Assembly (NCBI GenBank): GCA_045801465.1 | Contig: JBJMSU010000110.1 | Span: forward strand, 1 to 15,785 | Origin: DATFWC01 sp045801465 | Lineage (GTDB): Bacteria > Pseudomonadota > Alphaproteobacteria > Rhizobiales > Xanthobacteraceae | Direction of reading: 5' to 3' | Length of the DNA stretch: 15,785 bases | Shown: positions 6,710 to 14,051 of the stretch, piece after piece | Layout: every line of letters begins with the position of its first letter | How positions within the stretch are numbered: position 1 is the stretch's first letter | Made by a program: the position numbers and the translations under genes | Notes under the pieces: generated by a model | What the model was told of the DNA's origin: nothing | The model's input: the letters and a program-made list of their open reading frames with translations, nothing else | The model's database searches: none

Positions 6710-7240
6710 TTAGTTCATCCGATCCTTGATCTTGGCGAGCGCGGCGCGGGCGCAGTCGTCGTCGAAATTGCCGCCCGGCGCGCCGCCCACCCCGATCCCG
6801 CCGATCGGCTCGCTGCCCGCCATGATGGTCACGCCGCCGGGCGTGAAGGTGACGTTGGGCAGATTGCCGAGCGAAGCGGTGGTGCTCGGGTTCTTGCTGA
6901 CGCGCTCGAAAATCGCCTTGGTGGAATCCTCTTTCCGCACCGGCGCCAGCGAAGCGGCCGTATAGGCCTTGGCGAAGGCGCTATCGAGCGTGTGCACCGG
7001 CGCACCGTCGCCGCGCAGAATGGCCTGCCGCACTCCGTCGATGGTGACGATCACGGCCGTCACGGCATAACCGTTCTTGGCGCAGGCGGCGACCGCTTCG
7101 GCCACGGCTTCGTTCGCCAGCGACGCCGAAAGCCGTTTGAGCGCGACGAGCCCCTCGCCGGCGGATGCCGGCATCGCGGGGCCGGCAACGAACGCCAGTG
7201 CGCATGCAATTGCGGGGAAAATGGGCGGCAGGCGGATCAT
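6710..7240 (-). CDS. Exported GlcG/HbpS-family (DUF336) protein
   Basis: The start at 7240 gives 176 residues and has GAGGGA 6 nt upstream. Residues 1-27 form a Sec signal peptide: MIRLPP, a hydrophobic core IFPAIACALAFVAG, then a likely cut after PASA. The mature part has the family motifs LDSAFAKAYTAASL and TPGGVTIMAGSEPIGGIGVG, followed by DDDCARAAL. It is therefore probably periplasmic, while its downstream neighbour of the same family is cytosolic. Ligand binding (haem or an organic acid) is possible from family knowledge but not shown by any residue I can point to. It appears to be the first gene of the operon and is divergent from the 3-hydroxyisobutyrate-dehydrogenase-like gene. Confidence 0.85.
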   Translation of the reverse strand: MIRLPPIFPAIACALAFVAGPAMPASAGEGLVALKRLSASLANEAVAEAVAACAKNGYAVTAVIVTIDGVRQAILRGDGAPVHTLDSAFAKAYTAASLAPVRKEDSTKAIFERVSKNPSTTASLGNLPNVTFTPGGVTIMAGSEPIGGIGVGGAPGGNFDDDCARAALAKIKDRMN

Positions 7241-7381
7241 GCGGTGTCCCTCGTGGCATGCGTTTGGCGCGCACGATAGGCGAACCGCGAGGGGCAAAAA
7301 AGGGGCTTCATTGCCTCCTCGCATCGGGCAATAGTCGGCCTGCCAAGTGGTACTGAGTTTTTTCAGCGGAGGATTTCGAGA
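7241..7381. promoter_or_regulatory. Divergent intergenic region between the exported GlcG-like and HIBADH-like genes
   Basis: This 141-bp gap must hold at least one promoter in each direction. It contains an imperfect dyad, GCGAGGGG at 7287-7294 with its partner at 7315-7322 (one G:T pair) across a 20-nt loop that includes an A6 run. The ribosome site GGAGG at 7368-7372 serves the plus-strand gene. No convincing -35/-10 pair is visible. Confidence 0.4.
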
Positions 7382-8335
7382 ATGGCGGGCAAGCGAAAGG
7401 GCGCGGTCGGCGTGATCGGCCTCGGCATCATGGGCGGCGCTTACGCAATCAACCTGACCGCCGCCGGCTGGCGCGTGGTCGGATTCGATATCGATCCCGC
7501 CCGCCGCAAGCAGGCCGCCCGCCGTGGCGTGGAAATCGTGAAAGACGCACAGGCCGTGGCCCGCGAGGTGCCGATCATCATCACGGCGCTTCCGGCGCCC
7601 GCCGCGCTCGAAGCGACCGTCGACGCGATCATCACGACAGGCGCGCCGCGGCGCACCCTCATCGAGGCCGGCACCTTCACGCTCGAAGACAAGATGAAGG
7701 CCGCCGAGATGCTGCACGCCGCCGGCCATATCGCGCTCGATTGCCCGGTCAGCGGCACCGGCGCGCAGGCGCAGACCAAAGACCTCGTGATCTACGCCAG
7801 CGGCGATAGCAAAACCATTTCCAAGCTGCGCCCGCTGTTCGCCGACTTTTCCCGCGCCGTCTACGACCTCGGCGCCTACGGCAACGGCAGCCGCATGAAG
7901 TACGTGGCCAATCTTCTCGTCGCCATCCATAACGTGGCGAGCGCGGAAGCCATGGTGCTGGGCATGAAGGCCGGGCTCGATCCCAAGACCATCCATGATC
8001 TCGTCGCCGCCGGCGCCGGCACGTCGCGGGTGTTCGAGCTGCGCGCCCCCATGATGGTGCGCAACCGCTATGACGAGGCGACCATGAAGGTGTCGACGTG
8101 GCAGAAGGACATGGCAGTGATCGGCGAGTATGCGGCGAGCGCCGGGTGCCCGACCCCGCTGTTCAGCGCGACGCTGCCGATCTACGCCGCCGCCATGTCG
8201 AACGGGCATGCGGCGCACGACACCGCAGCGGTTTGCGCGGTGCTCGAGGGGATGGCCGGCATCGATCGCCGGACGGCTAGCGGGCGATCCGCTGCACGAG
8301 CTCGGAGAGGCCGACGGCGCGCACGGCCCACCTGA
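7382..8335 (+). CDS. NAD(P)-dependent 3-hydroxyisobutyrate dehydrogenase-family oxidoreductase
   Basis: This is a beta-hydroxyacid dehydrogenase of 317 residues. GLGIMG at 13-18 is the nucleotide loop. DCPVSGTGAQAQTKDL at 120-135 is the substrate-binding signature. Lys173 in GSRMKYVANLL is the expected catalytic lysine, and QKDMAVIGEYA (241-251) is the conserved C-terminal helix. It should oxidise a 3-hydroxyacid such as 3-hydroxyisobutyrate, or reduce tartronate semialdehyde or a similar compound, with NAD(P). GGAGG lies 9 nt before the ATG. Relatives usually end near the DTAAVCAVLEGMAG helix (residues 280-293). Here about 20 further residues, very rich in arginine, are read from the antisense of the facing phosphoesterase gene. 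The tail overlaps that gene by 59 bp and is probably unstructured. Confidence 0.92.
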   Translation: MAGKRKGAVGVIGLGIMGGAYAINLTAAGWRVVGFDIDPARRKQAARRGVEIVKDAQAVAREVPIIITALPAPAALEATVDAIITTGAPRRTLIEAGTFTLEDKMKAAEMLHAAGHIALDCPVSGTGAQAQTKDLVIYASGDSKTISKLRPLFADFSRAVYDLGAYGNGSRMKYVANLLVAIHNVASAEAMVLGMKAGLDPKTIHDLVAAGAGTSRVFELRAPMMVRNRYDEATMKVSTWQKDMAVIGEYAASAGCPTPLFSATLPIYAAAMSNGHAAHDTAAVCAVLEGMAGIDRRTASGRSAARARRGRRRARPT

Positions 8336-9089
8336 GGGAATTCCGCAGCGGCCGGGGAAGAAACGAGAACGCCGGCATGAGCCCGGCGCGCCGGGTCTTC
8401 GCCAGGGCGGCCGCGGCGTCGTAGCTCACCCGGTGCACGGTCACGACCCGACGGGTGGTGTCGAGGATCAGAAAGCTCGCACGACGATCGGCCGTGCGCG
8501 GCTGCCCGACCGAGCCGGGATTGATCAGGTAGTAAGCATCGGCACGCAGGGGCACCTGATCGCCGCTGCATTGCCGGATCACGCCATCCTCGAATTCGAA
8601 AATTCCCAGCCGGTGCGTGTGGCCGAAGGCGCAGATGCGTGCTCGCGAAGGGTGATGGGCGAGTGCTGCAAAGCTTTGCCGCCTGAGCTCGTCGGTTTCC
8701 AGCCGGACGCTCTCGCAGCCCGTTTCCGGATGCAGCGCGCCGTGCACCGCGACGAGGTGATCCGCCACGGTGGCCGTGAGCGGCAGCCGGCGGAGATAGT
8801 CGAGGTCGCCCGTATCGAGCCGGGCGCGCGTCCAGGCGACGGCGCGCGCGGCGGTGTGGCTGAAGCCGTCGGTCGTGATCTGGCCGGTGACGGCACGATC
8901 GTGGTTGCCGGCAATGCAGATGGCCTCGAGCTGCCGGACGACGGCGATGCATTCGGCCGGATCTGTGTTGTAGCCGACAATGTCGCCGAGACACACGATG
9001 CGATCGACCGCATGCGCCGAGATCTCGGCTGACACCGCGCGCAGCGCTTCCAGGTTGGCGTGAATGTCGGAGACGATCGCGAGCTTCAT
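8277..9089 (-). CDS. Calcineurin-like metallophosphoesterase
   Basis: The 270-residue protein carries all metal-binding motifs of the family: SDIHAN (Asp8, His10), GDIVGYN (Asp36), GNHD (Asn62, His63), VHGAL (His116) and GHTH (His157, His159), then NPGSVGQPR at 190-198. It resembles YfcE/MJ0936-type phosphodiesterases and should hydrolyse a phosphomono- or diester with two metal ions. About 50 residues beyond the core end in a basic, amphipathic-looking stretch (LPRPLRNSLRWAVRAVG). The ATG at 9089 overlaps the stop of the ATP-grasp gene by 4 nt (ATGA), so the two products are probably made in proportion and may act together. The 3' end overlaps the facing dehydrogenase gene by 59 bp. Confidence 0.93.
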   Translation of the reverse strand: MKLAIVSDIHANLEALRAVSAEISAHAVDRIVCLGDIVGYNTDPAECIAVVRQLEAICIAGNHDRAVTGQITTDGFSHTAARAVAWTRARLDTGDLDYLRRLPLTATVADHLVAVHGALHPETGCESVRLETDELRRQSFAALAHHPSRARICAFGHTHRLGIFEFEDGVIRQCSGDQVPLRADAYYLINPGSVGQPRTADRRASFLILDTTRRVVTVHRVSYDAAAALAKTRRAGLMPAFSFLPRPLRNSLRWAVRAVGLSELVQRIAR

Positions 9090-10306
9090 CCGGCCTGCTT
9101 GGAGAGCTGAAAACGTGCGGCGGCGCCGACCGCATGGCGCTGAGGCAAGCAGCGCGACAGCACGCCGCCGAGGAGCGGCATGGGGTCGTCCCAGGCGATG
9201 GCCGACTTGGCCTCGCAACGCAGCATCCATGCGATCCAGCGCCACAGCGGCACGCCGGCCTCGCGTGCGGCGGACAGGTCCTTCCACGGGCTGCACCAGC
9301 GCGCTCCCGCGCGCGCCGGGGCTGCCGTTGGCCGGGGACGTCCCAACAGGTCGGCGTAGATGAGCGCCGGCATGTTCAAGCCGGCGACCGCCCCCAAATG
9401 ATGCCAAAGGTTGAACCGCGGGTTGATCTCGAGGAGGTGCAGGCGGCCGTCGGGACCGCGCTTGAAGTCGAATTTGGCGACGCCGGTGAGCTTCAGCTTT
9501 TCCATCGCCGCCCGACCTTGGGCGCGAACGTCCGCCGCATCGGAAATTTCCAGCGCGGTGCTGTGGCCGCAGGTCTCCGGATGGGTGCGGATCTTTCGCC
9601 CGGTGAACTCGGCCGCAATGCTGCCGGCCGCGTCGACGTAGACATGGTAACTTTCGATGCGGCTTTCCGGGCCCGGCACCCATTCCTGCGCCAGCACCTC
9701 GCTACCCAGCGCCACCAGGGCCGGCCACAGCTCTTGCAGCGCCGCCGGCGTCGCGACCTCGAGCGCCTTGTGGGATTTGGCAACGACGTCCCACGCTGGC
9801 GTGCGCATGAGCGGCTTGACGACGATGGGAAAACGCAGGCCGAGCTCTGCCGGCACTTCGCCCGCCGGATCGAGCGTGCGCGTCGCCGGCACCGGTAAAC
9901 CGAGCTGCTGTGCCAGCACGCAAAACCGGGACTTGTCCACCAGATCCTCGACCAGTTCGCGGCCGGCGATCACGAAACGGAAGGCTTCAGCCAGCCGTTC
10001 GCGGTGGCGCGAGACGAGCAGAAGTTGCGCGTCCTCCTCGTAGAAGAGGACCGGCCGTTGCGGCTCGCCGGCCCCAAAGCGGACGAGGGTCTCCACCAGC
10101 TCCTGATCCCCGGCGGAAAAGTCATGCCGGCAAAGGGTTGCCTCAGTGAAACGCGAATAAAGCGAGGGAGCGCCCGGCCGCGCCACCACGGCGCAGCGGA
10201 TCCCCGCGAGCCCGAGCGGCCGCACCATGTCCATGCTGCCGAGCACGCAGGCGAGAGGCATGTGCATGTGCGCTCTACGCCTCACCGGCCGTGCGCGGAA
10301 CATCAT
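9086..10306 (-). CDS. ATP-grasp carboxylate-amine ligase-like protein
   Basis: The 406-residue protein has a pre-ATP-grasp Rossmann-like domain (PLACVLGSMDMVRPLGLAGI at about 17-36) and an ATP-grasp domain. Visible elements are DKSRF (124-128), FPIVVKPL with Lys164, AQEWVPG with Glu208, and GVAKFDFKR through HLLEINPRFN (275-299) with Glu293 and Asn295 as expected Mg ligands. Such proteins join a carboxylate to an amine or similar nucleophile through an acyl-phosphate; neither substrate is known. Two starts are credible. The ATG at 10306 has GAGG 5 nt upstream but adds a basic leader. The ATG at 10267 gives a more conventional N-terminus. The gene overlaps the phosphoesterase gene by ATGA. No carrier protein or precursor peptide is visible nearby. 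Confidence 0.88.
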   Translation of the reverse strand: MMFRARPVRRRAHMHMPLACVLGSMDMVRPLGLAGIRCAVVARPGAPSLYSRFTEATLCRHDFSAGDQELVETLVRFGAGEPQRPVLFYEEDAQLLLVSRHRERLAEAFRFVIAGRELVEDLVDKSRFCVLAQQLGLPVPATRTLDPAGEVPAELGLRFPIVVKPLMRTPAWDVVAKSHKALEVATPAALQELWPALVALGSEVLAQEWVPGPESRIESYHVYVDAAGSIAAEFTGRKIRTHPETCGHSTALEISDAADVRAQGRAAMEKLKLTGVAKFDFKRGPDGRLHLLEINPRFNLWHHLGAVAGLNMPALIYADLLGRPRPTAAPARAGARWCSPWKDLSAAREAGVPLWRWIAWMLRCEAKSAIAWDDPMPLLGGVLSRCLPQRHAVGAAARFQLSKQAG

Positions 10307-10801
10307 GAAGGCCTCGCATCCGACCGTTGAGGGCCGCTGCCGTAATGCCTGCTCGCTCCAATGTCGGCCGTATGCGGCCGAAACAGAGGTTCAACGTGCC
10401 GGCACCATGCGCCGCAGGCGCCGCTACTTCCAGTTTCTTCGCCGATTAACCTAAATCGCTCGCGCTGAGGAAATCTCGCGGCCAAAGATCAGGCGTCGTC
10501 GTGACCGAGCCGCATTGACTTATCAGGAAAATTGATGCGGCTCCTCAGGTCATATTATTTCTGGTCCTGGATGCGGTGGCGATAGGGTAATAAAGAACAG
10601 CAGAACCGAAGGCTCGGTGCGACGGGAATACGCGTGGAGCGCGGCGCCAGGACGTGCAATGCACGGGGCCGGGCTTGCAGGGAACACGCATTTCGTCTGT
10701 GGTGTTGAATGGGGCGGGATCCGAGAGGTCTTGCGAGCATTCGATCGCGACATTCGTGAGCTGCCTTGCGGCCTCGATCATCCAAAGGGAGGAAGAAATC
10801 G
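10307..10801. other. 495-bp non-coding region between the divergent ATP-grasp gene and ABC importer operon
   Basis: I see no convincing gene here; open frames are short and lack family-like sequence. It contains the 9-bp-arm inverted repeat at 10507-10543. A possible -10 TATTAT lies at 10553-10558, with a weak TTGATG at 10532-10537 (15-bp spacer) that overlaps the right arm of the repeat. A small hairpin ACCGA-N4-TCGGT is at 10605-10618. The segment from about 10515 to 10600 is more AT-rich than its surroundings. The strong AAGGGAGGAAG at 10785-10795 is the ribosome site of the binding-protein gene. A long 5' leader of the importer mRNA is possible. Confidence 0.5.
10507..10543. repeat. Inverted repeat GAGCCGCAT-N19-ATGCGGCTC (candidate operator or leader hairpin)
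   Basis: The 9-bp arms are perfect, and as RNA the stem can grow by a further three pairs using two G:U pairs. The spacer is AT-rich. It lies about 260-300 bp upstream of the importer start and about 200 bp upstream of the ATP-grasp start, and overlaps a weak candidate -35. A dimeric regulator site fits, but no regulator gene is adjacent. Confidence 0.5.
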
Positions 10802-12046
10802 ATGAGCATCAAACGCAGAACAGTGTTGAAGGGGTTGGCGGCGACCGGGGTCGCGGTCGTCTACGCGCCGGCGGTGTTGCGGGCGCAGGGCGCACCGTTC
10901 AAGATCGGCCTGCTCACGGTCAAGACCGGGCCGCTCGCCCAGGGCGGCATCCAGATGGAGCAGGGCATCGCCACCTTGCTCAAGGAGAAGAGCAATACGC
11001 TGTCCGGTCGCAAGATCGACTTCATCTCCGCCGACACCGGCGGCAATCCGGCCGGCGCCAAGACCAAGGCGCAGGAGCTGATCGAGCGCGACAAGGTCAA
11101 CGTCATCCTTGGTCCACTCGCCGCCTTCGAGCTGTTGGCCATCACCGACTACGTCCGCGACAACCAGACGCCGCTCATCAGCCTTGCGGCCGCGGAGGAC
11201 GTCACCCAACGCAAAGCCAATCCGTTCGTCATCCGGCCTTCGGCGACCTCCGCGCAGTGCTGTCACGTCATGGGCGACTATGCGGCCAAGGACCTCAAGT
11301 ACAAGCGCGCGGCGACGATCTCGGAGGACTTCGCGTTCGGCTACGAGCAGATGTCCGGCTTCCAGCGCGTGTTCGAGGACGACGGCGGCAAGGTGGTGAA
11401 GAAGCTGTGGCCGCCGCTGGTGACGCCCGATTACACCCCCTACATCGCCCAGATCGGCAACGTCGACTGCGTGTTCAACGGGTTCGCCGGATCGAATCCG
11501 GTGAAGTTCATGCGCGCCTATGCGGACCTCGGCCTCAAGAGCCGCATCCCGCTGCTCGCCGGCTGGACCGCGATGGACGATGCCCTGCTGCGCAGCCTGG
11601 GTGACGAGGCCGTCGGCGTCGTCTCCGCCGCCTGGTATTCGGCCGATTTCGACACGCCGAGCAACAAGCGCTTCGTGGCCGATATGCAGAAGGAGTTCGG
11701 CGTGCTTCCCGGCGGCTACTCGGCCGGCATGTACATCGCCGGCCAGTGCGTCGAGGCCGGGATTCAGAAGGCGGCCGGGCAGGCCGACGACCGCAAGGTG
11801 CTTGCCGAGGCCTTGCACCAGATCACGCTCAGCGACACGCCGCGCGGACCGGTCAAGTTCGACCAGTACGGCAACATCGTTGGCGACGTCTTCATCCGCA
11901 AGTGCGAGCGCAAGGGCAAGGACCTCGTCAACACGGTGGTCAAGAAATATCCCGCCGTCAGCCAGTTCTGGACCTATAACGAGAAGGAGTTCCTGGCGAA
12001 TCCCGTCTATGCCCGCGATTATCCCCCGGCCAAGAATCTCGAATAG
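10802..12046 (+). CDS. ABC transporter substrate-binding protein, branched-chain amino acid (HAAT) type, Tat-exported
   Basis: The start at 10802 gives 414 residues and is set by GGGAGG 9 nt upstream; an earlier in-frame start would bury the signal peptide. The N-terminus SIKRRTVLKGLAATGVAVV matches the twin-arginine pattern (RRTVLK plus a mild hydrophobic core), with cleavage near LRAQG (residues 26-30). The mature part begins KIGLLTVKTGPLAQGGIQME, typical of LivK-like type-I periplasmic binding proteins. It should capture a ligand in the periplasm and deliver it to the permeases encoded downstream. Members of this family bind amino acids, amides, urea or aromatic acids, and the ligand is not readable here. 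The permease gene follows after a strong stem-loop, so this product may be made in excess. Confidence 0.92.
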   Translation: MSIKRRTVLKGLAATGVAVVYAPAVLRAQGAPFKIGLLTVKTGPLAQGGIQMEQGIATLLKEKSNTLSGRKIDFISADTGGNPAGAKTKAQELIERDKVNVILGPLAAFELLAITDYVRDNQTPLISLAAAEDVTQRKANPFVIRPSATSAQCCHVMGDYAAKDLKYKRAATISEDFAFGYEQMSGFQRVFEDDGGKVVKKLWPPLVTPDYTPYIAQIGNVDCVFNGFAGSNPVKFMRAYADLGLKSRIPLLAGWTAMDDALLRSLGDEAVGVVSAAWYSADFDTPSNKRFVADMQKEFGVLPGGYSAGMYIAGQCVEAGIQKAAGQADDRKVLAEALHQITLSDTPRGPVKFDQYGNIVGDVFIRKCERKGKDLVNTVVKKYPAVSQFWTYNEKEFLANPVYARDYPPAKNLE

Positions 12047-12063
12047 CGCAAATACCAGTGCGC

Positions 12064-12099
12064 CCAATATTCCTCCCCCATGGCGGGGAGGAATATTGG
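12064..12099 (+). other. Perfect 15-bp intercistronic stem-loop between binding-protein and permease genes
   Basis: The arms CCAATATTCCTCCCC and GGGGAGGAATATTGG are exact complements around the 6-nt loop CATGGC. It begins 18 nt after the binding-protein stop. What follows is CAAGCAATCTC, not a T-run, so a classical intrinsic terminator is unlikely. A 3'-end-protecting or processing hairpin that raises binding-protein output over the permeases is the most economical reading. Confidence 0.7.
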
Positions 12100-12177
12100 C
12101 AAGCAATCTCCGCCAATTCGACTACAAGAATGTGGCAGGCAGGTTGGCGCTCTGCGGGGCCGGAGACGCTTTTCTCG

Positions 12178-13056
12178 ATGATGACGCAGATTACCTCGCT
12201 GCAGGCGACCATCCTGGCGGTGAACAGTATTGCGCTCGGCGGTTTGCTGTTCCTGCTGTCCGCCGGTTTTTCGCTCATCTTCGGCTTGATGCGAATTCCC
12301 AACTTGATGCACGGCTCGTTCTTCATGCTCGGCGCCTATTTCGGCGTCACTTTCCTCAATAATGGGCTCAATTTCTGGCTGGCGGCGCTGCTGAGCGGTC
12401 TCGCCATGGCGGCGATCGGCGGCGTAATCGAACGCTTCCTGCTGCGCCGCCTGGAAGGGCAAATTCTGCCGCAGGTTCTGCTGACGTTGGGCTTTGCGTT
12501 CATCATCGGCGATATTTGCCTCATGGTGTGGACGGGAGATCCGTGGCAGCCGGCCACGCCGCCCCACCTGCAGGGTGCCGTGCAAGCGTTCGGAATGTTC
12601 TTTCCGCTATTCCGGCTCGTCATCCTCGGCGTCGCCATCGTGGTGGCGATCGCGCTGTGGCTGATGGTCGACTGGACGCGCTTGGGGGCGATGATCCGCG
12701 CCGGCGTCGATGACCCGCCCATCGCCCGCGTGGTCGGCATCAAGGTCTCGCAGCTCTTCACGCTGATCTTCTGCCTCGGCGCGGCCCTCGCCGCCTTCGC
12801 CGGCGTCATGGGGGCGCCGTATCTCTCGGTCTATCCGGGGCTCGATTTCGAGATGCTGCCGCTTGCGCTGATCGTGGTGATCCTGGGCGGAACCGGCAGC
12901 CTGCTCGGCGCGCTGGTGGGAAGCTTCCTGATCGGCTTCCTCTACAACTTCGGCCAGGCGATGTTTCCCGACCTCGCCTACGTCATCCTGTTCCTGCCGA
13001 TGCTGCTGGTGCTGGTGCTCCGGCCGCAAGGCCTGTTCGGCAGGGTGGTGGCATGA
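12178..13056 (+). CDS. livH: Branched-chain amino acid-type ABC permease LivH
   Basis: The inner-membrane permease of the HAAT importer is 292 residues from the ATG at 12178, with GGAGA 11 nt upstream. Signature segments are SIALGGLLFLLSAGFSLIFG (residues 17-36), MRIPNLMHGSFFMLGAY, the cytoplasmic loop WTRLGAMIRAGVDDPPIARVVGI with the ATPase-contact motif, and ILGGTGSLLGALVGSFLIG near the C-terminus. It has about eight hydrophobic helices and ends LRPQGLFGRVVA. Longer in-frame starts, including a GTG at 12058 and an ATG at 12130, exist. The first would translate through the 15-bp hairpin and looks spurious. The stop overlaps the livM start by 4 nt (ATGA). Confidence 0.92.
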   Translation: MMTQITSLQATILAVNSIALGGLLFLLSAGFSLIFGLMRIPNLMHGSFFMLGAYFGVTFLNNGLNFWLAALLSGLAMAAIGGVIERFLLRRLEGQILPQVLLTLGFAFIIGDICLMVWTGDPWQPATPPHLQGAVQAFGMFFPLFRLVILGVAIVVAIALWLMVDWTRLGAMIRAGVDDPPIARVVGIKVSQLFTLIFCLGAALAAFAGVMGAPYLSVYPGLDFEMLPLALIVVILGGTGSLLGALVGSFLIGFLYNFGQAMFPDLAYVILFLPMLLVLVLRPQGLFGRVVA

Positions 13057-14051
13057 CGTCGGCGCATCTCCGTTACGGCGCGATTGCGGTCGCTCTCGTT
13101 CTCCTCGTCTCGCTTCCGGTTTGGGTCGGCAACCCGTACTACATCAACATCGCCAGCCAGATTCTCCTGTTTGCGGTGTTCGCGCTGGCGCTCAACGTCC
13201 TGGTCGGTTACGGCGGCCTGGTCTCCCTCGGCCATGCCGGATTGTTCGCGATCGCCGGCTATGCCGGCGCCCTCATGCTGCAGGCCGGCCATGGCCATCT
13301 CGCCGCCGACCTCATGGCTCTCCTGGTGACCCTTCTCGCCTCGGCCGTTTTCGCCGTGCTGGCGCTGCGATCGACCGGCATCGGGTTCCTGATGATCACG
13401 CTGGCGCTCGGGCAGATCGTATGGGGCATCGCCTATCGCTGGGCGAGCCTCACCAACGGCGACAACGGCGTCAACGTCACGACCCGGCCGGCGCCATTCG
13501 GCATAAATCTGGCCAATGCGGACGCCTTCTATTTCGCAACCCTCGTGGTGTTCCTGCTCGCGCTCGCCACGATGGTGCTGTTCGTTCGCTCCCCCTTCGG
13601 CGCGAGCCTGCGCGGCACGCGTGATCAGGCGCGCCGCATGAATGCGCTCGGCTACAATGTCTGGCTGATCCGCTTCCTCGCCTTCCTGTTCTCCGGCTTC
13701 TGGTCGGGCGTCGCCGGGTTGCTGTTCATCTACTACAACCAGTTCATCAGCCCGCAGGTGGCGGCGCTCACCGCCTCCGCCGAGGTCCTGCTGATGGTGA
13801 TCTCCGGCGGGACTGCGACGTTGCTCGGTCCGATTGTCGGCGCCGTTCTCGTCGTCATCATGAAGAACGTGGTCAGCGCCTATATCGTGCGCTGGAACCT
13901 GGTGCTGGGCGTGATCTTCGTCATCATCATCACCTTCATGCCGGAAGGGCTGGTGCCGGGCTCGGTGCGCTTATGGCGGATGGGATGGGCCGCGTTGCGC
14001 ACCCACCCAAGCGTGCCGGGTCTGCGCATCGAGGGAGACCGGACGTCATGA
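13053..14051 (+). CDS. livM: Branched-chain amino acid-type ABC permease LivM
   Basis: This 332-residue second permease pairs with LivH to form the membrane channel. It shows LALNVLVGYGGLVSLGHAGL (45-64), the ATPase-docking loop GTRDQARRMNALGYNVWLIRF (188-208), and AGLLFIYYNQFISP (221-234), which is the LivM hallmark. It ends with TFMPEGLVPG at 294-303 and a soluble tail of about 30 residues. Hydrophobic helices account for most of the chain. The start ATG is inside the livH stop (ATGA), and its own stop overlaps the livG start in the same way, so the three are translationally coupled. Confidence 0.94.
   Translation: MTSAHLRYGAIAVALVLLVSLPVWVGNPYYINIASQILLFAVFALALNVLVGYGGLVSLGHAGLFAIAGYAGALMLQAGHGHLAADLMALLVTLLASAVFAVLALRSTGIGFLMITLALGQIVWGIAYRWASLTNGDNGVNVTTRPAPFGINLANADAFYFATLVVFLLALATMVLFVRSPFGASLRGTRDQARRMNALGYNVWLIRFLAFLFSGFWSGVAGLLFIYYNQFISPQVAALTASAEVLLMVISGGTATLLGPIVGAVLVVIMKNVVSAYIVRWNLVLGVIFVIIITFMPEGLVPGSVRLWRMGWAALRTHPSVPGLRIEGDRTS

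Noticed and set aside
6710..8218. A minus-strand reading that would make the exported GlcG-like protein 502 residues long
   Set aside because: The extra part is antisense to the dehydrogenase gene; the ATG at 7240 has a good ribosome site and begins a signal peptide.
12064..12099. Intrinsic terminator
   Set aside because: The stem is strong but no T-run follows it, and the downstream permease genes need read-through.
10778..12106. A minus-strand open frame of about 442 codons
   Set aside because: It is antisense to the substrate-binding protein gene, which has a ribosome site, signal peptide and family motifs.
12058..12177. N-terminal extension of LivH from a GTG at 12058
   Set aside because: It would translate through the 15-bp stem-loop and add residues that LivH proteins do not have; the helix-forming part begins after the ATG at 12178.
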